DNA of 64,000 nucleotides from Paraspadella gotoi (lineage: Eukaryota > Chaetognatha). The notes below the pieces were generated by a model. The model saw nothing but the letters and a program-made list of their open reading frames with translations. It ran no database searches and was not told where the DNA came from. Location of the stretch: NCBI GenBank assembly GCA_051294375.1, contig CM119268.1, positions 12,593,770 through 12,657,769 of the forward strand. The letters are read 5' to 3'. Both the position numbers and the translations under genes were made by a program. Shown here piece by piece: positions 55,449 through 64,000 of this stretch (the stretch's first letter is position 1; every line of letters begins with the position of its first letter).

Positions 55449-58400
55449 AAAGAGAAAGAAGCCAAATCATTTTCATCAGCAGAGGCACCCAGAAAAAAAG
55501 AAAGAAATCAAAAGGCAGCAGCAGAAGCAGCAGGAGAAAAAAGAGAAAAAGAAATAGCCCCTGCAAACTCAAAAGGCAGCAGCAGAAGCAGCAAGAGAAA
55601 AGAGAGAAAAAGAATAAGCCCCTGCAAAGCCAGCTGCAGACTCGTTTTTTTCCCCTATGAATATGAACTCTGGTTAAAACTCTGCAAAAAAAACGTGTGC
55701 CAAATAGCGCCCTAAATTATGCTAAAAATGGCTAATTTTTTTTAGTATGCTAAATATTATGCCAAATTATCTTTTAGCTAATTTAACGCAAAACTGTTAC
55801 AAGCGTACAGAGAAATTATTATTATTAGAGCCTATGAAAAATTATTTAGATAAAAACAAAAAAAGAAAAAAATTAGACTTTTTGTGAATTGATTAATGCT
55901 TAAGCGATGAGCCAGTCAAGTCCTGTAAAAGGTGTTTTGCAGCAGTAATTTTCAAACAGACCAACCAACCAACTGACGTCATAGTATTTTGCTCTTGTAA
56001 AGTTGCTTTAACATGCTATTACTAGTATTACAGAACTACACAAGCATCTCAGAAAAAAATTGGTATTAACCAAATACTTTGGCTTTATATAAATGCTAGC
56101 AATCCGTTCCTGGTCTTAAATAATTTTAATAGGAATAAATATGATTGTTATCAAAGAAATAAATAATAAAATAACCAAATAGCATATTTAATACAGATTT
56201 ACAAAGTGTTTTTCATACTCTGTCCAATGCTGTAGATCAAAAAACCTTAAATTTTTTTCACATTTTGAATATGCAAAATCGTATGCTATATGCCAGATCA
56301 TTTTTTTACTGACTAAACTGTCTGAAATTATGCCAGATCTGGCACACGTTTTAACCAGAGATTATGAATCAGTGACTAGGGAAAAGAGAGAGGGAGAGAG
56401 ACATGTAATTAAAAGAGAAAAGAGAGAAAAAGAAATATGAGAATAAAAGAGAGAAAATTTGTTTGTTTTGATAAAACGTAAACAAAACATATTTAATAAC
56501 TGTCCAGACTCAATTTTAAGCACATCGATGATGAGAAGCTGTATATAAATTTTCAGCTTCATACACCCAAATTTAATCATAAAAAAGCGATCTATAATTT
56601 GGAACGCCGACGACGACGACAACTACGACGCCACTTATGCGCAAAAGTGTTACAATATCGTCCCAAATACTTAGCGATTGCGACGATAAAAAGTAACTTT
56701 AAATAAATAAAGTCTTCCTCAATCTCTAAGAACGACGTAGACTCTTACTTAAATCTTAAATTTCATTATAATCTTTACTTATCTATCCCTCTAATTAGGG
56801 TTCCGTTAACCGTTAATTTTTAAGGAACTTCGCTTAACCGTTAAAACTAACGTTTTTAACGGTTAACCGTTAAAATCGGTTAATTTTATAATTTAACTTT
56901 AAATTTAAAATATTAATATTTAAAACAAATTAAAGTATTTAATGGTATTTTCTCCTTAACTCCGGCTCCTGTATCGTCTTTATCTTCTATTTCAGATAGA
57001 TGAGGTACACATTATAGTTGATAAATGAGAAAATTGGTTTGAGAAAACTATCTTGAATCTACCTATCAGCTAATCAAATAAAGCATTATCATAAATCTTT
57101 CTTTTGACTTATAGCATATAAAAATATGAAAAAAGACAATGAAATAAAAAGCACAATGTAATTCTAATTCTGTATTTTTTGTTTTCTCTTTCTCTCTTTT
57201 CTTTCTTTCTTTCGCTTTCACTTTTTCTATTTCTCTCCTCATTAGTTTTATAGTTGTTAGTTTCTTGAAAGCATGTTTCTGTTGTTAGTCTTTCATAAAC
57301 TATGACTATAAATATAATTATGAATATTGTGTTAAGACTTTCTTTTCGTTGCTTTATATATAAGTAAAAGCAAAGTTTATTTGTTTACAAACAACGGGTT
57401 TTTATTTAAAAAATGGACATGTTTCGACTCTCACGCGCTGATGTAGACTCGGAAAAACTAGAGTCGAAACATGTTCGTTTTTTGGAATAAAAACCCGTTG
57501 TTTGTAAACAAATAAACTTTGTTTTTCTCTAATTATAAATATCAATTTATTAATTGAATGGTTAAATGATTGATTGATCAAAGAGTTATTAATTAATAAA
57601 TTTTTTTTTCAATTTTATTAAAGTAAAGTATATCATCATTGAAAGATAGTTTTAGTTAGCCTTAATGTCTTTTCAACGATTTATTCCTTCTATTGTTCAT
57701 TTTTTAAATGTTTTCTAATAAATTTTATTGTTTTTTTAATTTATTCGGTTTATTTTTATTTACTTCTTTGTTCATTTTAAAAAGGGAAAGAAAAAGTGAG
57801 AAAAAGTAAAATTAGAAAGATTTTTTTTTTATTAGCAAAATAGAATATTATTGCATGTAAGAATTTTATTTGCAAGAAAATATATGCAGATGAATATTAT
57901 ATTTCAAAATATTCTTTGATGTAAATGTATAAAATTAGCTGAAAGGAAAAACAAAACAATTAGGAGAAAGTAAGTAAAAAAATACTGGAAGGGCCGAAAA
58001 AAACGATAAGAGATTAGGATAGAAAAAAGATTAAAAGGGTTGAAAATAACAAAGGGAAAAAAAAGGTGAAAAAATGTAGAAGAGACAAGAAAAGGAGAGG
58101 AGAATAAGAGAGGACAGGAAAAAAAACTTTTCTCTTAAAAAATCAAAGTTTTCCTAACAAAAAATAAAAAAATCATACTTGAAAATTAACCGAATTTAAC
58201 CGTTAAAATAAATATATTAACGGTTAAGTTAAAATTATTTTTAACCGTTAATAACCGTTAACTGTTAACGGTTATCGGAACACTACCTCTAATCTAAAAT
58301 CTCAAATTTCTATTCATCTAAATTTCATCTTCATTCTCTCAAATTTCAAATTAATTTATTTCAATTTGTTATTAGACAGAATATTTCAAGTTGCTATTAT

Positions 58401-58601
58401 CTTTGTTGTACATTGCTCAAATGTATTTGTTTATATTTTCCTCTCTTTCTCTCTCTACTCTTTCACCAAATTTTCATTTCTTTTCACAACTTATTCAAAT
58501 TGGCCTTATCTAAAATCTGTCCTCACCACTGATCAGTGATCACTGTCCTTTCACAATTCTTTGTTGGAAACTTTAACCTTGCTCTTCTTCTCTCACTCTC
58601 G

Positions 58602-58637
<36 letters not shown>

Positions 58638-61600
58638 TTAACTCACAAATTGTATTCCAATTCACAAATATCAAGCGCTGATGAAGGCTCGAAATTGTGA
58701 GCTGAAACATGTCTGCTTTATCACAAATAAAATCGTTGTAAAAAATTCAAAAACTTTGCTAATCTCTTACAACAACGAAAGAAATGATTATACCATGAAT
58801 ACCATTCTGATGTAAAAAATAAAGGTGTAGAGTACAAGTGGGGAGCTTTCTTTTTATTTTACCCTCACAATGTCCCAGAACTGATCGCAGAGCGTCGGCT
58901 TATCGAAGGGGGAATAGCCGCAAAAATATTAAAATAAAGTAGAATCAAAATTCGAATAGTAGATAATGAACATTTTTAAATAAAATAAAATATTTTTCAT
59001 TTTTTAATTTTCGCATACGCCCATATTTATATAATATATATATTGGTTGTACCAATTTCATATAATATAATATATATAATATAATAAAACAATATAATAT
59101 ATTATACAATATACATTATACATAGTAGTCACCATAGAAAATTCTAAAATTTTAAAATAGTTTTTTCCTTTTTTTTGAAAGCAGATTCGAATTCCTCCCG
59201 AAAAGTTGATAAAAGAAAATATAAATCTTTTTAGAAAATTATTTCATTAAGTGGATCAAAATCCTAAAAAACTGTTATAGTTAACTTATAATTTTAGAAT
59301 TTTTAATTAAAACTTATATTGTCTTTTATCAACTTTTAATGAGGAATTCGTATCTGCTTTCAAAACTAAAAAAAAACTAATTTTAAATTTTGAAATAAGT
59401 ACTATGTATATTAGGGTGGAGTGATGAAAAGATTGAGTAGATTTAACATTTATTTTTTTGCTGCCTATGGACATATAATAATGAATTTTAAATCCTTTTA
59501 AAAATTTTTTAGCATAACAGTATAGCAAATTCAATTATTTATGTAGTAATATCCTTATAAAATCTCAAATTTCAAAATAATTTTTTTTATTTTTAAGAAC
59601 TGATTTGGATTCGCTGTAAAAAACTAAGAAACTTTTATAAAATATGTTATATTATATTTTAATGTTTAGATGACAAAAAATGATTAAAAAGTTTTTACAT
59701 ATATAAGTTTTTATTACAGAGAATAAAAAGTGAGGAATTTTCACCTTTTTTCTTATTTTAAACATTGAAAATGACAGATTTTTGATAACATGTTTTATAT
59801 TTTTGATTCAACTTTTTATGAAGAATCTGAATCTTTAATAAAAGTTTTATAAAACTTATTTTTAAAATTTACTATTTTATAAGGATATTACTATAAATTT
59901 TATATTTTACTATTCTGTTCCCGAGATAATATAAACAAAATATTTTTTGTACTAGTTACTCATACTATCTCACATCTAAATATCATTGTTCGATCATTCA
60001 TATAAATTTTTTGTTCTTGAGTGCTCCACTCTAATGTATATTGTATAAATTTGGGCGTATGCGAAACTTGATAAATTAAAAAACAAAAATTTTGATCTGC
60101 AACTTTCACTACGCCTTAATACACATACTTTAGATAAAAAAATAATTTTTGATAATCGAATGTATTCCAGTTATAGAGCTTGCCGTCTCAGAAATTCTGT
60201 ACACACTAACCAACTTTATTAGAAGGAGAGCGAACCTTGTATTCTGAGTTTCTTCCTCTCGCAATAAAGTCTCGAGGCGATAAATTTCTCGCCAAAGTGG
60301 AGCCTCGTCGCGCGCGACCTCTTCAGCCAACGCTCTTGTCCGATCCTTGGTAAGGTAATTTGGATCATACATTTAAGGTTGAAAAAACATTATGGCCACG
60401 AGAAGCTTAATTGAAAGATATTATTTGAATAATTATTAAATGCAGCCTAAAGTTTTTTAACGAATGATAATTAAATAATTAAAACAGATCCGAAAGGCGG
60501 CGCCCAAAAATCTAAATTTAAAATAAAAAGGAAGAATAAAAACTACCCAAATTATGGCTCAGGGAAAACTGAAATGAAAAACGTTGATAAGGGTGGTAAA
60601 TGAAGTACTTAAAATTCGAAATATTTAAAACCAGAAAAAAAGTAAAAATAAAATGGAGAATAATTCATAAATAAATTTTTAAGAGTTTTAAAAAAAATCT
60701 TTAAAAAATTATTTAAAAAAAGTATAGAGGACTGGTCCGCCAAAATGTAAGAATTACAATAAACATAAAAGCCGCCGTTTAAAAAGATTCCCATTTTGCA
60801 TGACGATTCCATTATTATATGATTATCTACTATTTAGTAATTATTTTATAAAACTTATACAACCAATAAAAATAGGTTTATCAATCAAAGGAGCCATCAA
60901 TCAGGCTTGCCAGTCTGGAAGTGGGGAACGCCAGTAAGGATAAAGCGGAAACCAGTTCTGCCATTTAGGCTAAAATGCCAGTTAGGATAAAGCGGAAATC
61001 AGTTTTGCCATTTAGGCTGAAATGCCAGTAAGGATAAAGCGGAAACCAGGTCTGCCATTTCGGCAGTAATAAAGCAGATATATTCTTATACTTAGTCAAG
61101 GCTTCAACTACTTCTCACCATGGCGTCGTTGACGTAATCGTTCATGACGGCGACGAGGACTCGATGCTGGCAGATTTGACTCTCAGCGAGAGCCTCGGCC
61201 ACCTTTGGTTGCAAAGCGGACGGTAGAAGGGACGGGCCAGCATCAGCCGGCGTCAGGTACCTCGTGAAAGTCGGACCATTTTATCACAACGAATTAAGAA
61301 TAATTTCGTATCAAATTGGGTACAAATAAGTAACACCCATACTCACCTGTTGGACGCATCTGTTGAATGGAGATTAGGAATTTCCAATTGCAATGATTCA
61401 ATATCGCAACAATCCTCTTCCCTAAAATTAAATAGCAAACTAGGCTAGACAGAAGGCTTCATATTATAAAATTTGGTACCCCTTTTTTGTGACCAGGATC
61501 TGTTCCCACCAAACAACCCGATCGAATTTTATGAAATTTTACATATAGAGTCCTAATGATGATATAAATGGAACTATCGAGGCGAATTTTGATATTCAAC

Positions 61601-62696
61601 CCCTGAAAAGAGATACAGGTCCCTGGGTTGGACTCCTAGGGGGCCAAAAAAGGCTAAAATTTTGTTTTTCATTTTTTAAATTTTTTTTGTAGCATCAAAT
61701 GCATTGATGTCTTAAAAAAACATTTTAGAACTAAATTTGATAAATTTTCAATAATTAAGCATTGTTTGAAGATTGATTGAACATCTGATGTTCATGAAAC
61801 GGAAAATTAAGGTAAACTAATATTTTTAAGGTAATAAATACGTTTTTGTGGAAAAGTAAACGTCTATACAATTGTTCAAAACAAAAATAATACAAAAATT
61901 TGAAAAAAAATTTTGACCATTTTTTGCCCCAATGGGTGACCCCCCGAGGGGCCCATATCTCGGCTCAGGGTTCAAATATTGAAATTCGCCTCGATAGTTC
62001 TATTTGTATTTGCATACAAATCATTCATACTACATTTCAATAAATTTGGTCCAGTAATTTTTTCGGAACGTGTTCTGGTCACAAAAAACGGGTACCTCAT
62101 TTTATTTTATAATATGAAGACTTCTGTATTCATTCAAATGGAGTAGTAGCTCATACTTCTCCCGTCGAATGCGATAGAGTCTCCTGGCGAAGCCTTTGAC
62201 GCCCTCGGGATGCTGTTCGTTGCGCGTCTCCTCCAAACGGAGAAAAACAAGGGCGGATTTGGCGAGAGGATCGCGGACGGCGTCGCGGACAATCTCGTGG
62301 CGAAGCGAGTCCGTGAGAGAAGGATTTGGGAAGCGGGAAGGAGGCGAAGACCGAAACCACCCAACAATATCCTCTTGAGAAAAAAAAAATATCCATTCAT
62401 GAGTTAACAGAGGTCGCAAGGAAGGGAAGGGAAGGATGCAAGGACAGACAGAGGGGCGTTATCGCAAGACCATTTTATAAAAGTCCGTCGGACAAAAGAC
62501 TGACAAAGACTATGGGAGGCCGCGACAAAAAAATTTATGAAAGAGAAAAAGAAAAAGATGAAGACGAAATATGTAAAGTAATATAAAGCAGAAATGAATG
62601 ATGAAGAAAAAAATACGAACCGACTTGACAAATCCAGGAGGAATTCCCTCTCGCTGCTAACAAGATTCCATCCTCGTCCTCCACTGCATTGCCCAC
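54649..62696 (-). CDS. MPN-domain (JAMM-less) protein, Abraxas/ABRO1-like, 5'-partial, at least 6 exons
   Basis: Six exons join with consistent phases: 62696-62625, 62371(or 62373)-62157, 61421-61347, 61260-61119, 60345-60236 and 55060-54649, giving about 341-343 residues. DIVGWFRSSP resembles the VGWY.SHP catalytic segment of MPN+ proteases, but both histidines are replaced, as in the non-catalytic MPN proteins. About 40 residues on is SALVFLRLEE, then LEIPNL, matching the order GWYRF..LVFL..IPNLG of ABRO1/Abraxas. Predicted helices follow (ALAEEVARDEAPLWREIYRL), then an acidic, lysine-rich tail ending KKKWKPR. Abraxas proteins scaffold BRCC36 in the BRCA1-A and BRISC deubiquitinase complexes. 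Family assignment is moderate; the splice model is stronger. The N-terminal part of the MPN fold is missing from the window or unrecognised. Confidence 0.55.
55173..55669 (+). repeat. (GA)n-linked and CAG/GA-rich repeats, MPN-like gene last intron
   Basis: TCTTAAAAGCATAAGGATCG (55178), then AATAAATGGCAATAATAAAA, (GA)n 55389-55441 and the CAGCAGCAGAAGCAGCAGG block twice, up to the hAT-like insertion. Confidence 0.6.
55389..55441. repeat. (GA)n microsatellite
   Basis: Uninterrupted GA run of about 52 bp. Confidence 0.9.
55670..56360. mobile_element. hAT-like MITE with imperfect 8-bp TSD
   Basis: Ends CTCTGGTTAAAAC and GTTTTAACCAGAG, with GTGTGCCA/TGGCACAC following. Flanks AATATGAA and ATTATGAA differ by one base. 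It interrupts the CAGCAGAAGCAGCAGGAG repeat family, which continues at 56361. Confidence 0.65.
56361..56700 (+). repeat. CAG/GA-rich dispersed repeat, distal part
   Basis: Resumes after the hAT-like MITE: CAGTGACTAGGGAAAAGAGA through GACGACGACAACTACGACGC to GCGATTGCGACGATAAAA. Confidence 0.6.
56796..58285. mobile_element. hAT-like element with perfect 8-bp TSD CCTCTAAT
   Basis: 1490 bp. Ends TAGGGTTCCGTTAACCGTTA and the complement of TAGTGTTCCGATAACCGTTA; flanked by CCTCTAAT at 56788-56795 and 58286-58293. The AACCGTTAA subterminal repeats recur several times at both ends. A hammerhead-like fold-back (57340-57545) is nested inside. Confidence 0.75.
57340..57545. mobile_element. Fold-back with hammerhead-like motif
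   Basis: Inverted arms AACAACGGGTTTTTATT and complement. The plus strand (57438-57476) reads CTGATGTAGACTCGG..GAGTCGAAACATGTTC, one change in CTGATGA. The minus strand carries the GACATGTTTCGACTC half. Confidence 0.5.
58678..58714 (+). ncRNA. Hammerhead-ribozyme-like motif (best preserved)
   Basis: CTGATGA, then GGCTC/GAGC stem II with one extra A, then GAAA and ACATGTC. The catalytic words CTGATGA and GAAA are intact and a UC precedes the expected cut. Helix III would be the palindrome ACATGT with no loop, as in hammerheads that work as dimers. Hammerheads of this kind occur in Penelope-like retroelements and retrozymes. Activity is inferred. Confidence 0.5.
58861..58925. other. Unexplained GC-rich island in the MPN-like gene's last intron
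   Basis: About 65 bp of high-GC sequence inside AT-rich DNA, open on both strands (minus: YSPFDKPTLCDQFWDIV; plus: PHNVPELIAERRLIEGG). The minus strand has a GTGAGG donor-like end but no clear acceptor. It could be a small alternative exon or a fragment of a transposon ORF. Confidence 0.2.
58926..60235. other. MPN-like gene last intron, AT-rich
   Basis: Two loosely inverted halves (59000-59400 and 59540-60080 share GCATACGCCCA/TGGGCGTATGC at 59013 and 60051), so this may be a degraded fold-back of about 1 kb. Confidence 0.4.
60236..60345 (-). CDS. MPN-like gene, exon with predicted helix
   Basis: DRTRALAEEVARDEAPLWRE then IYRLETLLREEETQNT, charged heptad-like sequence as in the coiled-coil region of Abraxas proteins. 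Acceptor CCAAG, donor ACAAG|GTTCGC, phase 0 to 2. Confidence 0.6.
60346..61118. other. MPN-like gene intron with a short tandem repeat
   Basis: 60930-61070 holds about three units of 56 bp containing GCCAGTTAGGATAAAGCGGA and TCAGTTTTGCCATTTAGGC; the rest is AT-rich and unassigned. Confidence 0.5.
61119..61260 (-). CDS. MPN-like gene, exon YLTPADAG...
   Basis: 47 codons after one base, YLTPADAGPSLLPSALQPKV through VMNDYVNDAM, donor ATG|GTGAGA. GC-rich and helical in character. The acceptor (CACGAG) is weak but is the only one that keeps the frame. Confidence 0.6.
61347..61421 (-). CDS. MPN-like gene, 75-nt exon
   Basis: Acceptor TAATTTTAG, donor AACAG|GTGAGT, a perfect consensus. It encodes EEDCCDIESLQLEIPNLHST and DASN and enters and leaves in phase 2. 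It was found only by splice-signal and phase matching. Confidence 0.6.
61450..62126. mobile_element. TA-family MITE, copy 5, filling an intron of the MPN-like gene
   Basis: 677 bp with ends CAGAAGGCTTCATATTATAA and its near complement. The host intron is 61422-62156 (735 bp), so the MITE leaves only about 28-30 bp of other sequence at each side. Confidence 0.7.
62157..62373 (-). CDS. MPN-like gene, exon with the degenerate JAMM segment
   Basis: Encodes DIVGWFRSSPPSRFPNPSLT through FARRLYRIRREK. Start is 62371 or 62373 depending on which AG is used. The donor GAGAA|GTATGAG is strong. Reading past it would run into a MITE and stop, which supports the splice. Confidence 0.6.
62625..62696 (-). 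CDS. MPN-like gene, exon (VGNAVEDEDG...)
   Basis: 24 codons, VGNAVEDEDGILLAAR through SSWICQ. Acceptor CTTCAG|GTGGGC, donor CAA|GTCGGT. An alternative donor four bases later (GTCG|GTTCGT) with a matching acceptor shift in the next exon also keeps frame and adds two residues. Confidence 0.55.
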
Positions 62697-62786
62697 CTGA
62701 AGAACAAGATTATATTTAAAGGTCGAGAAAATTTCAACTAAAGTCTGAATAAAATTGAATCTCATCGAAGATATTGTGACGGTATA

Positions 62787-63506
62787 CAGAAGGCTTCATA
62801 TTATAAAATGTGGTATCTATGGCAACGGGAGGATAGCCTGTGATACCCGGGGCGCGGGTATCTCACCACAGTACCCCTTTTTTGTGACCAAAACACGTTC
62901 CGAGAAAACTACTGAATAGAATTTAATGAAATTTTGCATGCGGAGTACCAGTAGTGATACAAATGGAACTATCGAGGCGAATTTTTACATTCCACCCCTA
63001 AGCTGAGATAAGGGGCCCTGAGGGGGCAGCCCTGAGGGCCACAAATGGTCAGAAGTTTACTCTTCCACAAAAACATATTTTTTCCCCAAAAATATTCATT
63101 TACCTTAATTTTTAGCTTTATGAACATCAGCAGTTAAAGTCAGATTTGGAATAATTTGGGAAAATTGGAAGTAAAACGATGACCATGCTTAATTATTGCA
63201 AATTTATCAATTTTAGTTCTAAAATGTTTTTTTTCTTATGTTTAAAACGTCAATTACCTGATGCTACTAAAAAAATTTGAAAAATAAAAAAAAATTTTTT
63301 AGCATTTTTTTGGCCCCACAGGGGTCCACCCCCAGGCCCTGTATCTTTTGTCAGGGGTTGAATATAAAAATTCGCCTCGATAGTTCCATTTATATCGTCA
63401 TTAGCACTCTAAATGTAAAATTTCATTAAAATTCTATCGGGTAGTTTGGTGGAACAGATTCTGGTCACAAAAAAGGGTACTAAATTTTATAATATGAAGC
63501 CTTCTG
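62787..63506. mobile_element. TA-flanked MITE, copy 6
   Basis: 720 bp, TA flanks, ends CAGAAGGCTTCATATTATAA. A GC-rich insert of about 56 bp (62814-62870) splits the GGTACC box; it contains GATACCCGGGGCGCGGGTATC-like inverted halves. Confidence 0.7.
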
Positions 63507-63516
63507 TATTCAGTTA

Positions 63517-63585
63517 TATTTGTGGCGAATGACTTGTAGGCATCAAAGACGGCGCCGAAGAGTTGCGTCAATTTGCCACGTCAGC
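63517..63585 (-). other. Coding-like GC-rich patch upstream of the MPN-like gene
   Basis: The minus strand reads KLTQLFGAVFDAYKSFATN, recalling the KLFSFYDYASK region that precedes the GWYR motif in Abraxas proteins. An in-frame TGA sits three codons upstream of the Lys and no AG lies between, and the phase does not meet the 62696 exon. It could be an exon damaged by sequence error, a decayed exon, or chance. Confidence 0.2.
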
Positions 63586-64000
63586 TGGCGCTGCAGATGA
63601 GTTCGTTAATAATAGCTTAATTGCTATAATAAAAGTTTCCAGGACAAAGTCTTATTTTGTTCAACTTAAAATGGTGACCTTAATAAAATAATCAAAGCAT
63701 ATAGATATTCACTGCTTTTACTATCAAGCAATTACAATATCTATATGCAACAACAAAATGGTAGAATAATTCATTAACAATAATATAAGACAATAAACTA
63801 CATGGAACCAAAATAGATTAACAATAGAGAGTCTTGTGAAGAAGTAAAGAATTGACTTTGGTAAGTTACTGTTATTAGTAAGCACAATACTACTACTAGT
63901 TCAACCTGTAGGAGTTGATTAACAGTGTTCATTTGTTTTACTAGTATGCTAGAATCATAAGTAATAAGTTGGAATATCTATATTGTAAGATGCCGCCGTG
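63586..64000. other. AT-rich window end
   Basis: No exon, repeat family or element end recognised. Confidence 0.35.

Noticed and set aside
62196-62400. Several overlapping frames on both strands at 62.2-62.4 kb
   Set aside because: Shadows of the GC-rich MPN-like exon.

Overview
The window is an AT-rich, very repeat-rich piece of an animal nuclear genome. Three protein-coding genes can be reconstructed, all on the minus strand. Their exons are GC-rich, with GT-AG introns (one GC-AG) that range from 64 bp to about 16 kb. No bacterial, organellar or CRISPR-like content was seen. The phylum cannot be read from the sequence. The conserved ST7 gene and TTAGGG-type interstitial repeats fit an animal lineage with TTAGGG telomeres.

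Genes. (1) ST7 (suppressor of tumorigenicity 7), complete, 8 coding exons between 20482 and 5106; all splice phases agree and give 598 residues. (2) A reticulon, complete, 2 coding exons (54282-52197 and 36160-35790) separated by a 16 kb intron inside the reticulon-homology domain; 818 residues. (3) An MPN-domain protein that has lost the JAMM metal ligands, most like Abraxas/ABRO1. It is 5'-truncated here, with six phase-consistent exons from 62696 down to 54649, and ends 366 bp upstream of the reticulon start. A lone Gly/Pro-rich exon-like stretch near 2.9-3.1 kb may belong to a fourth gene to the left.

The rest is mobile and simple DNA, layered by nested insertion. ST7 intron 5 holds a 5.4 kb fold-back whose core carries palindromic CCCTAA/TTAGGG repeats; a second fold-back sits inside it, and a hammerhead-bearing element inside that. 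ST7 intron 3 holds an 850 bp minisatellite and a (GA)n-linked repeat family. Between ST7 and the reticulon (20.5-35.8 kb) lie SINEs, TA-flanked MITEs, a hAT-like element and one complete copy of a short LTR retroelement. That element has 5-bp target duplications, LTRs of about 165 bp and a single ORF with a dense array of TQT motifs. The reticulon intron holds a second copy of the LTR element, split by a hAT-like insertion with a perfect 8-bp duplication. That copy is joined through an N-gap to a noisy inverted copy of itself, probably an assembly hairpin. The same intron holds a 4.8 kb fold-back with an 8-bp duplication. The MPN-gene introns are almost filled by MITE and hAT-like elements.

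The leads most worth following are the LTR element with its TQT-array protein, the dispersed hammerhead-ribozyme-like motifs, the fold-back with telomere-type core, and an intron that consists almost entirely of one MITE.
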